Origin: Phaffia rhodozyma
Lineage: Eukaryota > Basidiomycota > Tremellomycetes > Cystofilobasidiales > Mrakiaceae
Assembly: GCA_014706385.1 (NCBI GenBank)
Contig: JACGZH010000004.1
Span: forward strand, 1,054,001 to 1,118,000
Direction of reading: 5' to 3'
Length of the DNA stretch: 64,000 nucleotides
Position 1 is the first letter of the stretch; every line of letters starts with the position of its first letter. The translations under genes and the position numbers were made by a program. Below are positions 1 to 12,118 of this stretch, piece after piece. The notes beneath the pieces are model-generated. The model was given only the letters and a program-made list of their open reading frames with translations. It was not told the origin of the DNA and did not search any database.

Positions 1-1240
1 ATCCTACACAGGCTTGAGCTCAGATGGTCTACTCGTCTTTCTGTATCTTTCATCTTAGGTCCCGAGAAACTTTCAATGGGGTATTCTGATGGCAGGAAGT
101 GTGTATCTATCCCTTCCATCAGCCTCCTGTCTCTATCATCTATGTTGCCGAGACTGACAAGTTTCCTTCGTTTATTCTATCTTCTCGCCTCAAAAAGCAC
201 TGTCAAATTGGGGTAATTTACCGACGGCCATCGTACAGAGTGTAGCGACAAACGCGCCGTTTGATCCAGATACGGATCCTACGTTGGGTGTGGCTTACAT
301 CTCGGTCTTTATGATTGTTTACAACCTTTCATTTTTCTCAGGTACGGAGCAACTTTTTAGAAAGCATGTGTCTGTCCGGTCGATTCGCTTGCTGATGATT
401 GCTCTCTTCTTCGATCACGGCCAACCCTAGGCGCGTACAAGGTCTGTGCGTGGGATTTCTTGGGCGATCCGAACGAGCCAGATGTCCGAATCAGCTTCAA
501 GGAAAAATGGCGTCGACGAGGACAAAGATTCCAGGCATGGAGAGGAACCGGTCGGAAATCTGTTGAACTGGGGTCGGATCCAGAGAAACAGAAAGTAGCC
601 GGCCCAGCCGCTGCTGCTGCTTCTATCGCCGGTGGTGGACATCGACCTGCTTCGTTGAGAGAGGAGGATGAGGCAGAAGAATATGCGGAAGAAAAGAAAG
701 CGTCGAAACATAGCTCGATGGCCGTCCAGTCGACACTCTCACCGGATAGCATGGTCAACCAACTGGAGAAACATCAGGCCGGCACTCTTCGGCCACGGAC
801 AGGCAGCTTCAACAGGGAACGTGCAGACCGATTAACAAGACAGATCTCGGCCGTTACTGTTGAATCGATTCTGCCTATGCCTCTGGTCGGGTCATCTTTG
901 CAGCCAGATAACCGGGAACACCAAAGTCCTATTCCTTCTCACCCAAACAGATCCGAGATGATGGATGATAAGCCGGAATCAGCCCAGGTCGCGGCTGCTA
1001 TCGCCGCCAGAAACCGATCAGGTTTCCATCGTTGGTTCCATGCGGTCGGTTCCGTCCTAGCCACCATCGTCTCGCCCGTCGTGGCAGCCCTGATCCTGGC
1101 GTTGTTATTTGCGCTCGTGCCACCGATGAAGGCTCTGTTAGTAGATGATGTGAGTGGATGGAGTGATGGAAAGGTACCAAACTCGCCGAATGGGACACCA
1201 ATTCTTGCTTTTGTGCAGGACGTGAGTCAATTCTTCTTTC

Positions 1241-1274
<34 letters not shown>

Positions 1275-1959
1275 AAATGGCCTGTATACGGCTCTGGAGT
1301 TTTCAAATTCAGTGGCTGACATATGAATCCTGTATACAGACCGCTACTTTCGTCGGTGGAATCTGCATTCCGGCCAGTTTGATGTTGTTGGGCGCGAGCT
1401 TTGCTCGATTGAAAAGACCGAGCTCATGGTCCAGTCTGCCTGTGCCTGCGATCCTCAGTCTGATGATAACAAAGATGGTGTTGTTACCCGTCATCGGCTG
1501 TTTTTTCATCCAAGGTCTCTCCAACAAGACGACGTTGTTCCCGAAAGATCAAAAAGTCCTGTCATTCGTCGCGATGCTTCTGGTGTGTACCGGTGTTTCT
1601 TTGTTGTTCTCTCGTCCGGTACAAACTACGTCGGACGATCAAGTTGGCTTACCTTTCTACGTGGGTGTGATTGCGCTCGTCACTCCAACAGTCTGGAACT
1701 CCAACGGCATTGAACCAAATGGTACTGACCCAATTGGTAGCACCTGAAGGAGGAACAGACACATTGATCGCCTTCCTTCTACCTCAATACATCTTCTTGT
1801 GCGTTCATTCTTTTCTTTCGGCTACTTACGTTGTCCTCTCACTCGGTTGTTGACTTGGTCAAGAGGTTCAACTGACATGTTTCGCGCTCTATTTCCTTCT
1901 GAGATAGGTTTTTGGCTAGCACGGTCCTGACAGCTGTGGCTCTGAACCTGATCAGCTGA
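1..1959 (+). CDS. ECM3-like auxin efflux carrier family membrane transporter, 5' end missing
   Basis: This is the 3' part of a gene whose start lies before the window. Visible coding exons are 59-98, 198-341, 431-1221, 1340-1618, 1692-1798 and 1908-1959 (TGA), and every junction keeps phase. The conserved fungal segment SNWGNLPTAIVQ lies at the 99-197 intron junction. A long hydrophilic central loop (about 431-1020) separates it from C-terminal membrane helices (VVAALILALLFALVPP, PASLMLLGASFARL, LPVIGCFFIQG, VSLLFS, LPQYIFL). A hydrophilic loop flanked by two helix bundles is the layout of Mem_trans/auxin-efflux-carrier proteins such as yeast Ecm3 (YNL095C). Those proteins sit in internal membranes and their substrate is not firmly known. 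The family call rests on the conserved N-terminal block and topology. The exact orthologue is less certain. Confidence 0.83.
1242..1273. repeat. (TG)n dinucleotide microsatellite inside an intron
   Basis: There are sixteen uninterrupted TG units 20 bases downstream of the GTGAGT donor (1222) of the transporter intron 1222-1339. The repeat fills the 5' half of the intron. It also creates false coding strings of alternating Cys-Val or Thr-His in translations of the region. Confidence 0.97.
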
Positions 1960-2652
1960 ACGGCCAATCTTGGAGCCCTCTTCCTCACTCCCTTGTTTCA
2001 TCTTTCTTGCTCGTACCTTACAATCTCATTTCATCTCTAAGGACGTCTTTCGCCGTTTTCCTTTGTCCCCTATCAGTCCTTTGCTTTCCTTCCTGCCTTT
2101 CCTTCTTGTCAATTTCAACACCCACCGCTAAGTTCTTCGTTGGATAATTATAAATATAGATTCAAACTAATTCAAGTCCAACTGTAGATCAGCATCATTT
2201 GCCGTTCATCATATCTCATTCATGAACTTTTGGTTCCCCTCTCTCTTCGTTCTACCTTGCTTATATCTTCTTTTTTCTTTTCTTTTCCTCGTTTTTTTTC
2301 TTCTTCTTCTTCTCTCTCTTGCGCGTTCACGTTTTATTGGTTCAACCATGAAACCCACATGTCTCCTGTATCATTATTATATTTGAACTTTCCAAACACA
2401 TACACAAACAGAGACAGACAGATTGACAAGAAGAACAGAGACGGTTGTTTGGTGATAGGTTTGATCGTACAATGCCCATCTTTATTATCGTTACAACGGA
2501 TCGAGAACAACTGGAAAGGATGCGAAAAGAGGGAAAAGGCAAAGGGGAAAAGATGTCTGTGGATGGATCGATTCGGTCGGGCGCGGATGCGATCCATGAG
2601 TGAACGAAGGAAGATGATGAAACGAGATAGGGAGTAAGAAGAGGGTGTCGGG
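1960..2652. other. Convergent intergenic region (transporter and CUL4 3' ends)
   Basis: T/C-rich sequence with a long pyrimidine run near 2260-2330 lies between the stop codons of two convergent genes. It most likely holds both 3' untranslated regions. The 135-residue open frame at 2230-2637 has low-complexity composition and no recognisable domain. I see no gene here. Confidence 0.6.
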
Positions 2653-5600
2653 CTAGGCTAAGTAGCGTAAGACTCTCATCGGGTCGTCGTCCTGAATTTC
2701 CGGTCCACAGCGATACAACCAGAACGGATGAGGCGGATGAGGAAGAGGGAAGAGTCAGATTGAAGGAAATATCTTGAGGACGAGAAGATCACCCAGAGAT
2801 AGAGATAGATTAAGAAACCAGGGAACATACATCTCTGGCTAGATATTCTCTTTCTAGAAGAGATTCGATCTGATGTTTGATCGCTTTCGGTTCCGGTGGA
2901 AATTTGTTTCGACTTTTCTCAAAGATGATCCACAAAGAGATGAACAGACAAGCGCATAAGTAAACAAGAAATGAGAACATGAAGAACAAGGGGGGAAAGA
3001 AGAACAGTAGGATGAAGAAACGTACACGGCATCTACACAGAGATTCGTCAACTCTACCCACGTACAAACCTTTTTCGATTTCATGATTCTCACGATCGCT
3101 GCGTCTAACAAGTGGGACCTATCATGCATCACTCTATTCTCTGTTTGAACGTCTTCTTCCACCTATGTGTCAAAAACATCACGAGAAAAAAGGAACCGAG
3201 CAAATAATGGAAAAACGTCTATTAGTCGTGAATCGTCTATGATGTTTTGGCAATATATAGCAAGAAGGAAAAAAAGAAAAAGAAAGACAGAACAAACCGT
3301 TTGGTTCTGCTGAACCTGATTGATCTTGATCTTTACTCTAGGATGAGTAAACTTTTCGTTAAATGTGAAACTATCCGTTCGAAGAACGTCCTTTCCCGTT
3401 GGATGTTTCGTCAACACTCGGACTCTTCCACAAGCCAGGGACTGTAAAGTTCGCGACAGCTCTGGTTCCTCTGGATGCCGCCCAAAAAAATCGATCAACC
3501 ATTCAGATGGAGAGACATGAAGGATAAAAAGTCGGCGATATTATGAGGCAGAAGATGAAATGACGATTGGACGAACCGATGCCTGTCTTCTCCATAATTT
3601 CCTCCCAGCTCAACTTACTATGTCCATCGGGAGTGATATCCACCTGATTGAATGCCAATAAGACAAGACCTTGGAACAGACTAACGTTGAGCTCTTTAGT
3701 ACCTGAGGGGAAACTAGCCTTGAGAGTCATTGAAAAGAGCTGATATCGATAATCTAGTAGTCTGGATTGATGGGATTGGGTGTAGAACTGCTTGAAGCTC
3801 TCGAGAGGATGGGCCAACTGTTTTTGTTCGTTTGCAATACAAAAAGTAAAAGAGAGGAATTAACGACGAAGATTGATATCGAGGCATTTTGCTCTCAGAC
3901 AAAGGAGAGTATCATACAAAGGAGGGAAGGACAAAAGCTTTCCATGCTTCTGTGACAGCAGGATATCTGTTTCAGTTAAGAACACCTTTGAGTCAGTATG
4001 TTATAATGCCTTTGACCTAAAAAGAGTGTTAATTGAAAAGATGGCACGAACGTCGGCCAATTAGCCGAGCTGAGAACGGCTACCGATAGATCAGAGTCAT
4101 CCACAGGGTCATGTTTGATTCGATAAGACTTCATCAACCTATGTCGCGCGTTGTAAACCCCGGAGAAATGGACCCAGGCAGAACAATCGTAAGTGGCTCT
4201 GTGACTGTAGAAGACAACAAGAAAGAGAGTAGTCGTACTCAGTGGAAAGGTTTAGGTCCGCCAGCATTCTGCAGTGATGGAGAAGAGGAAAATTCGCATC
4301 AGAGTCCAGTTTTGTGATCGAAGCAAAAACGACGGCAAGACAAATAAGCATACCCATCTCCGGTGATGAAATCCTCTCCCAGTTCTTTTTTAAGTCGGCT
4401 GATCATGCCCAGTTCTGCATCGTCCGATGCACTCTTCCCCAACAAGAGACGTTTGGCCAAGGCATTCACGTAGAACGCCTTGAACTGAAAGGCTCGATGA
4501 AAAGAATGTCAAGATCTGATGAGGAGAAGGATAGAACAAGTAAGAAAACGGACGCACGACGTCTTTATCCCGAACGGATCTAACGAGATCCAAGAGATCA
4601 TCAAGATCTTTCTCGAGCTCATCGGATGAGGTTGACCGGGATCTAAGAAGGTTGTCCATCGCTTTGGCTAGAGAGACGATAAGGAAACGAGATGGGGTGT
4701 TTGTTAGAGAAAAGAAAATTCCTCGAAAGGAAACAAGAAAAGAGAGATGCGTACCGATCAGTTCTGCCCCTCTTGCCCCTCGAGTCTGAAGACCTCGTTC
4801 AAACCCACTCCTGACCGAATCTGCTAGTGATTTATCCCTCTCTAATAAGACAGCCTGTTCTTCTGTTCTGATCGGGTTTTCGGTCGGGTTTAAGGGCGAA
4901 GGGCAAGAAGGAACTCTGATGGCGAGCGATTGGGATACGAGCCGCTCGAGTAATGCTCTTGCTGTGAGAAGTGTTGTGATCGTGGTCGAGTCTTTGAGGA
5001 AGATATGTCAAGATGAGATGTGCGGACGGTCGAAATAAGAATGGAACTAATTGAGACATACCTTTAGACGCATCTTTTATCAGCTCGGCCACCATAAGAG
5101 CTACCCATTTCCCGATGGCCGTCCTGAGCGTACTCTCTTTTCCAACTTTTCTCGTCAAGGAACTCAAGATTTCAAGTCCTTCCTCTTCAACCTGCCCTTC
5201 TCCCCATCGGACGGTACCAGTTCCAGCGGCGTCTTTCTCATCGAGAATGACCTCAAACGGTCTGATTATAATCCACTCGGCTAGACACCTCTCGACGGTC
5301 TGTTCGGCGATGCCATTCTGTCCGATCATTTCATCCAGCACAACTCTTTCGAGCTCACTCGCTTGCTCCTGGGAAAGACTCAGGATCTGGTAAAGGGTTG
5401 ACTCCGAATGAACGGACCGGAATGTCTGTGTAAGAAAATCCAGAACCGGCACGGACGCCTGGAAGAGTTTATTGTGAAGGGACTGATAGTGAGCTTGAGT
5501 GAGGGCATATATAGTTGGGTGGATCAGGAAATGGAGAGGAGTCAACGAGGCGACGAGCGCACGAGAGTCCAGTGGGCTAGGAAGAAGAACATTGGATAGC

Positions 5601-6663
5601 AGAGACGCCAGATGAGCATGAGTCAAATGGTATTCAGCTTGGAGCAAAACGGAATAGCGAATGAGGGGAAAGAAGGAGACTCACCCGGCCTGTCGATCTT
5701 GCTCGATCCAAAGTGTCAAGCTAGCTAGACTAGTTGCTTGTAAAGACTGATTGAGGAACACGAGCTGATGAAAGGTCGTTTGTGCAAGATCCCTATCAAA
5801 GTGTTTGCCAAAAAGGCGAGTAGAAAGTAGGGAGAAACGGTCAACGATGAGCTTCTGTCTGTTTCAGAGGGACCCAGATCACACGGACCTAATAGACTTT
5901 ATCTCTGGATGACTATGGCGAATCGATCTTGCTAGGGGCGACAGCATCAAACTCAGTACGTCCTTTTGGAAGCAGTACGGATCCAGAGAGACTGGTTAGT
6001 TCGTTGTTCTCAAAAGGAGGGTAAACTTAATCGATATAGATTCCTCAGGAAACACGTTGTACATACGATTCTCGCCTTCCACCAGGACCATGCTCTCTCA
6101 ATCTGTTCCAGCCAGCTAAGACCTCGGCCGGCCAGGCCCTGTTCACGTGCAGTATGTACGAGAGTCTTGGCGATATCACTCGCAGACTTCTCGAGCTCGA
6201 GCTGAACCTTATCTACGATGGTCCGTACGTTTTCAGCGTCCTTGGCGAGCTGGGAACTGAGCGCATAAATTGACTGAAGTGATCGGGGCAGCCTGGAGAG
6301 TGCCGAGGAGAGAGGAGGGTGTTCAGTGCAGGGAACGGAAGGATCTGTGGGCGAGAATGGCTGGGGAGATAGTATGACAGAAACACTATGGAGGATGAGT
6401 TGAGGTGTCGGCTGTGGTGTTGCTTTGGACGATGATGACAAACAAGGTGATTCGGAAGGAATTTGGTTGAGTTATCTCTTGTAATATCACAGGGGAGTAG
6501 GTAGTGATCTCGAGAGGGATCGAGACAAATAGGAGGACCTACCGGGAGCAACCAGATAAACCTGTCTGACAGCCGGCTTTCCTGAAATAGCGGACGCTAC
6601 AGACGGTCCGTTCAGATGATTCTGGCCGAGTGCGAAGAACTGGGTGGATTGAAAGGACAGCAT
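2653..6663 (-). CDS. CUL4: Cullin-4, scaffold of CRL4 ubiquitin ligase
   Basis: The gene encodes a many-exon cullin. Cullin-4 bridges DDB1-type substrate adaptors (N-terminus) and the RING protein Rbx1 (C-terminus). The proposed start is the ATG ending at 6663 (exon 6543-6663). An N-terminal helical repeat region follows ([28 protein letters not shown] near 6060-6250), then a large middle exon at about 5000-5640. The cullin homology block is clear: [15 protein letters not shown], then [20 protein letters not shown] (about 4430-4490), then [15 protein letters not shown] and [12 protein letters not shown] (3600-3690). [17 protein letters not shown] and KIKINQVQQ (3310-3470) match Cul4 closely. 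The neddylation segment [14 protein letters not shown] is at about 3080-3120. The C-terminus [13 protein letters not shown] joins a final 13-codon exon (2653-2691) ending RYLA. Internal exon borders outside those given are approximate. Confidence 0.92.
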
Positions 6664-7706
6664 GGTCGTATGAAGGTTTAGGAACGGATGAGATCGAGTT
6701 TCCCAAGATGGAGAGCATAGGTGGAGGGCTAGGGTTGCGGGGATAGGGAATGTATCACGTGATTATGTGGCTGCTACATCCTGACGATCCATTTGTAACC
6801 ATATCTGTGTTCGAAAGTAACCGGCCGAGCGCCAAGTGTTGATCTCCGGATCACCTTCAGAAACGGGACGGAAACGCGTGCGTGGGCCCACGCGAGGAGA
6901 CGGAACATGTCGTTATGACCGTCCTGCTTGATCGTACGCCCAGGGCTGAATCTAATAAGACGATCAGGCACAGTCAGGGCGGCAGGCCAGTACCAACACT
7001 CTTTCTGCTCATCCTTCTTCTCAAGAAGATCGAACCATCAAAGTTCTCGATCGGCGCTGGTCGGAAGAGTCAAATAAGATTAAGATCAAAGGGATCCGAA
7101 CTCTAAACGAATGAAATTCTGACCAACAGAGAGACCAAGTAAGGATTACGCCTCAAATAAGAGCGCAGGTATGCATATGTGTGGGTGTCTAAACGTTTTC
7201 TCTAAAGGACGTATGTGAGTCTTGGATTGAGGAATGCCTGACCACCGCTTGGGTGTCTAAAGATGTTTCGTCCTGATGTGCTGCACGATGCTTTGCCAAT
7301 TCCTTCGATGTGATCTTCTTTTCTGTGTTCCTTCCTCGTTACCAATTGTTATCATTATGATTATTCTCCTTCTCCCTTTGTACGTGCACACGGGTTTGTA
7401 TGTGAGAGTGCGTTTCTTGATCGGGCTCTGTCTTTGTCCTTCGGAAGTTAATCGATACCAGATCTCGTATACTATATAAGACCGAGGTCAGATTTGACAA
7501 GACCCAAAGACCTCGTTGGGAAAAACCTCTTCCTTCCTTCCCTCATCCCTTCCTCGTTCAGCACTACATTTTTCCTCATTCCTTGATATTCCTCTTCGTT
7601 CCTTCCTTCTCTCTCTCGGACTCGCTCCTTTACCTATCGCTCCTTTATACATCGTTCGCTAACCATCTTCACCTTCTCGGGTCGCTCTTTTTATTCCCAT
7701 CAAGAC
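6664..7706. promoter_or_regulatory. Divergent intergenic region upstream of CUL4 and the membrane-protein gene
   Basis: About 1 kb separates the two divergent starts. A CACGTG palindrome (E-box type) lies about 90 bases upstream of the CUL4 start, near 6755, in the stretch ATCACGTGATT. The 200 bases before the ATG at 7707 are strongly C/T-rich on the plus strand, as is common upstream of fungal start codons. No convincing coding segment was seen. Regulatory meaning is inferred. Confidence 0.5.
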
Positions 7707-9002
7707 ATGAAATCCACCATGTTGACACAGCACACCTTGCCCGATCTCGTCCTTTCTTTTCTCTTTGTCCTTCTGACGGTCAATTTGATCATGGCCCCAG
7801 TCTCGCCCACCGCCTTTTTCTCTTTCTCATCTTTGGCCCTGTCGCTTGCCCAATCAGCCGACCCATCGACCAACCGGTTTGTCCTCTCCGCCACCTCTCT
7901 TCTCGCCATTTTGCTCCTCCGCGCACGGTCCCTCCTCCGGTCCCTTTCTTCGTCGCCCGTCCAAATAACTGCGCCTTCAGCAGCCGACGCTTCTCTTGGC
8001 TTTCTCGGTCTGTTCCTCTGGGCATCGAACCCTCTGGAATCTAGCACGTCACCCAATGTAATTCATTATGGCATCAAGTCATGCCTTGTTGTTTTCGTCG
8101 CGCTCACTTTATGCGGCCTCTACCTCGAAGCTGATGACGACGCTGGAAGAGAAGACAAGCAATGCCTTCGGGCGGTGACCGAAAAGAGCCCCCTCCTTCC
8201 TCGCCGCGAGATGTCTATCGGGCAGTCAAGCACCGTTGATGCTCCCATCAGAATTGATATTCACAACACCTTGCTCTGGATCACCCTCTTGCTCACGGCC
8301 TTCATTGCGTTTAGCACCTCTAGTATTCTGACCTGGATATTGGGTGGTGAGCTTCTCTTCTTCCCTTCTCCTCTCGCGCTCGCGCTAGACTTCGTTCTGA
8401 TACCGGTATACATCAATCATTCTCACAGCCAGCCCAGCCATGCTTCCCCTCATCCCTGCCGCGCTTTCCATCACTCTCTCCTTGTCTTCGATGTGAGCTG
8501 ATTCTCATGTTTTTGCTCTCCAACTGATGTTCATTTTTCTCACACGCATTCATTTTCCTATCCCCGCAGAACGCTCTCTCGCCCGATCTCGGCTTTTTTT
8601 TCCGAGTTGACACTTCTCACTTCATTTCATGCTGTCCTGTCTTACACAATCCAAGTCTCGAACGCACCTACCTGTGGAGTTTGGGATCCGCTGTCAAGAC
8701 CTGATCTGAAAGATGTCGTACCTGCACTTTGCATGATCGCGAAAGTTCTTTACTATGTATGTTTGCTTGTGCTATTCTTCTTTTGCGTGCTGTTGTCTCA
8801 CCAGACCCTGATATCCGCACGGATGTTCTTCTTTCTACTCATTCCTCATGCTCTCTCTTATCAACAGGCTTCATGGACGACTGTTGTCATGCTCTTCTAC
8901 AAGATCTCGAAAGATCATTTAGACACCATTTCCGGCCCAGATCCTATTCTATCTTCCAAGAAGACAGATGCTGACGTTGAGGTGGCCCTTTTCGGAATCT
9001 AA
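7707..9002 (+). CDS. Polytopic membrane protein of unknown function
   Basis: Four exons (7707-8346, 8429-8492, 8570-8756, 8868-9002) join in phase to give 341 residues. All introns have GTGAGC or GTATGT donors. Hydrophobic stretches lie at about residues 13-30, 56-72, 97-108, 123-140 and 188-212, followed by several more to about residue 310, so 7-9 membrane helices are plausible. A hydrophilic acidic loop (residues 141-186, with EADDDAGRED) separates the two halves. The tail TKDADVE-type acidic segment is probably cytosolic. I recognise no family. The layout of several helices, a loop and more helices, with no ATPase or pore motif, is loosely like a stand-alone transporter membrane domain. 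The gene model is better supported than any function. Confidence 0.78.
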
Positions 9003-9964
9003 GCTGAGCCGTCTCAAGCCTCAAGTGGCAGGCTACCACTGGCAGGCCGCGAGTCGCAGGTTTCAGGTGGAACGACTCAGACGCAACCTCCAGCGGATTG
9101 TCTGAGGCGTTCTTCCTCCTTTCTTTTTCTCCTTCATTTTCCCCATCAATTGTTCACTTTAGGTTTCCTTTTGGGCTTCTCTAATTCCTCTGTTCTTCCG
9201 GGTTCCTCTTCTTTTCTCCTCTCTTCTTTTTTTCTAAACTCTGCATCTTCAGTTTTCTGAAACAGTTTCCTTCTCGGCCTCATCTGACACTTATCTCACT
9301 CAGCGCTCCTGTACTTTTACGACCAAGCCTATACTCTACTCCTGGATACACACACACACATACATATACACTCGGTTGGATTCATCCTATACTCATACGT
9401 CTCATTCTGTTTCCTGATGACGGTGTTATCTATTCATGTTGTTCTCATATTCTTCTCAATCTGTCTGTCTTGAGCTACGATGCAGGTGTGTATCAGGGTT
9501 CTGGGGTTTTAGAAGATCTAATTATAGTTCTTTTTAGAAAAGAGACAAATTCAGCCTCATCTTTCTTCGAAGCTCGGATGCGATCACCCTAAGAGAGGAA
9601 TGTTTGCTGCTGTTCCTTTCCCTCTGCCAATCCTAGAGGAAAAAGAAGAAAGAGAGAGCCACTCCTTTCATGGATGTCAACACGTTTAAGGCAAGAAGAA
9701 CAAGAAGACGAAGGATCAGAGTGGATTTAAAAAAAAGATATTTAGACAGACAAACAACTAAACAGATAGATGCTTGGAATAAAGTATGTAAACAAGAGGC
9801 TACCAAGAGGATTCCATCATGACCAACTGTCTTCTATATTCTCCTCACCAGCGCGCGGTAGGGTGATCGATAAATTAAGGTATGGCAGTATCGGATCAAT
9901 GCAATTCCCTCACTAGATGATTCCTTCGGTCTCAACGTCTTTCTTATTTATTACTTTTATTTAT
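9003..9964. other. Intergenic, probable 3' regions
   Basis: The first part is T/C-rich 3' untranslated-type sequence, including a short CA run and TATACA sequence near 9350-9370. AT-rich sequence follows at 9940-9965. No open frame with a domain was found on either strand. Confidence 0.5.
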
Positions 9965-10540
9965 TTAACCTATTGAAGTTCTGGGTCTGAATTGATCTTC
10001 TCCGATGTCAATATCGATGGTCTTCTTCTCCTTTTGAGATGTTTCTCTTTGAATGTTCAGACTCAAAAGGTTTAACGTAATAGTGTTTGGGTTGTTCACT
10101 TACACTCTCTGTCGTTCTAGTTGATCGGATCGAGAGCGATCGAATTAGTTCAGAAGATAAAGGACAGGCGAAGGCCGGCTTGGGCGCAGGTAGCTTCCCA
10201 CTGCTAAAACACACACACACGCACTGATACACATAGAGACAGAAATAGAGACAGAGACATAGAGTCAAGATGAGCATAGAATGGACCTAGTCTCATCTCC
10301 TAATATCTCATCATCTTCGATGAAGCTCATCTTTTCGATCCTTACCCTACCTGTTGCAAATTCTTTGATCTGTGATCTTGATACATTCATGCCTTCAATC
10401 TGTTGATTCCAAAGAAAATGTGTAAGAGGCTGATAACGCAAGATGACTCGCTGGAGACGTGCACATAGCTCTTCGGTAGCTCAACTCTTGCCCGAGTACG
10501 AGAATGTCACGGTCTTTCCCATGCGTCACATAATCTTTTT
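9965..10540 (-). CDS. Doubtful small spliced gene, function unknown
   Basis: Several pieces look exon-like on the minus strand, but I could not join them in one phase. One open piece near 10340-10480 reads LRYQPLTHFLWNQQIEGMN and then SRSQIKEFATG, and ends at a GTAGGG donor. A second, around 10110-10205, reads GKLPAPKPAFACPLSSEL and ends at a strong GTAAGT donor. A third, 9965-10050, follows an AAAG acceptor, reads EKKTIDIDIGEDQF and stops at TAA. The strong donor and the tidy terminal exon argue for a transcript. The missing start codon and the phase conflict argue against the model as drawn. No family was recognised. Confidence 0.25.
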
Positions 10541-10676
10541 ACCCCATGCCAGTAACGAAAGAAAAAGACAGAGAGAGAAAAAAACAATACATATACATAT
10601 CATGCTGAATCGATATCCAGAGATGCAAAGCTGGATAGCCAAATGGCGAGTGTGATAGAAGTGTACTACAGTTGAG

Positions 10677-11857
10677 TTATGCAAGAAGCGCGTCGACTGC
10701 GTTCATCGATCCTTTTAAGATCGCCCACTACATATTTTCAGACAAAACCGCATAGGTTTCAGGAAGAAGGTTTGTCAGTCCAATCCCATCGATTGCGCGA
10801 GAGACACTTGAAATAAACGAGACAGAGGACAGACTTGATCAGGTGAGAGCGAAATCCCCTTAGACCCAGGCTTAGCCTCGCCCGTCGTCTTGTCGGTATA
10901 ATACTATTTATCCAGATCGCAGGTCAGGAACAAGGGTAAGTGCCGATCGCGTTTGTCAATACGATTTGTTTTGTGAAGGAAGAAAAATGCATCTAGTACA
11001 AGGAAACGAAAGACCGACTTCTCGAAGATCAATCAATGGCTTGCCCTGTCCATCCGAATAGCAAGACACATAGAAAACGTTAACACGGTTAGGAGCAAGA
11101 AAAAGAAACGAGACTCCAATCGATCGTTCAGAGAATGAGGCCTAGACTCACCTTAAATTCTCGAACACTTAAACGTCTCGTGGCCGAAAGCTTTTTGATA
11201 TTATAATGATGATGCAGAGATCGTTCTTTAACCCTCTTTGATATCCAATTACAAAACTTCAGTAAAGAAAAAATGGTATCGTCTCACCTCGACATATTTC
11301 TCGCCTTCACCGTTCGTTTTCCATGTCCCTGATAGTGAAGCTGCTGAGGGAGCTGACGTTCGAGGTTTCTTCTATAGAACAATGATAGCAACCACGTATA
11401 GAGCTTATAAACACACAGCTGCACGAATCTTTGAAGGAAGGCAAACAAAACAGAAGACTTGCCTTCGGGGGAGCGGCCTCCTTCTTGACAGACTTTGTCT
11501 TCGGGGACTTTTTTGATTTACTCTTTAGGCCTTCCTCTTCAGAATCCGGATTGGCAACCCCTAGATGCTCATCATCAGTATCCTTTGAGGGATTAGGAGG
11601 ATGAAGAAGTAAGGGGAATCCGAAATCGATAAGCCAGGGTGTTCATGACTATGGCGATGCAACACTGTTCTCGGATGAGGCCTGAGCGAAACTCACCTCA
11701 ACATCATCCTGAAGAGCCCAGCCGACAAATTCCGACCAGACAGATAGGCAGACATAACGAAACGATCAGAAATAAGTCTCTGGAAAACCAAAAACGAGAT
11801 GAAACATACACCGACAACGAACGAATCCATTGGTTCTTGTTTTGCTCGCTTGACCAT
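10677..11857 (-). CDS. SUB1: PC4/SUB1 transcriptional coactivator
   Basis: This is a single-stranded-DNA-binding coactivator of RNA polymerase II and III. Exons from 5' to 3' on the minus strand are 11810-11857 (MVKRAKQEPMDSFVVG), 11697-11708 (four codons, DDVE), 11463-11582 (acidic then Lys-rich linker), about 11288-11360 (ends GEGEKYVE), 11152-11190 (LSATRRLSVREFK), 11019-11045 (GKPLIDLRE), 10835-10903 (YYTDKTTGEAKPGSKGISLS) and 10677-10727 (WAILKGSMNAVDALLA, stop). The joined C-terminal half aligns along its length with the PC4 domain (RxVSVRxFxG, LIDIRE, GEMKPGKKGISL, W). The acidic and Lys-rich N-terminus is also typical of the family. The junction between the third and fourth exons is unsure: the donor is either GC (GCAAGT) or a weak GTCTTC that fits the phase. 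Confidence 0.88.
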
Positions 11858-12118
11858 TTTAAACGTTCGAAGATCAGATCTAGGAAGCGATGAGCGTGTG
11901 CGAATGTGGATATGAGATCGAGTGTATGTGACCGAAGAATGATCTGTGGCAATTTACGATCTTTTTCTGTGGACGTGTCGCGTCGCGTCGATCATGACGC
12001 GCTGTAAAGAGGAAAAAATTTAGTCCGTTCAAATCCATCCGTCCTCCCTCCTTTTCTTGCTCAGGAGAAGCACTACTTCCATTATCCAATAGAACCTCAT
12101 CAAAAGTTGCTCTTCACA
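11858..12118. promoter_or_regulatory. Bidirectional promoter region between SUB1 and the SET-domain gene
   Basis: There are 261 bases between two divergent start codons, so both core promoters must lie here. The region contains a CGCGTCGCGTCG repeat near 11980, two overlapping copies of CGCGTCG. No TATA box is obvious. Confidence 0.55.

Noticed and set aside
460..1326. Plus-strand frame of 288 codons with a Cys-Val repeat near its end
   Set aside because: Its last third reads through the 1222-1339 intron and the TG repeat. Only 431-1221 is exon.
2230..2637. Plus-strand frame of 135 codons rich in Ser and Phe
   Set aside because: It is a reading of pyrimidine tracts in the 3' region between convergent genes, with no domain.
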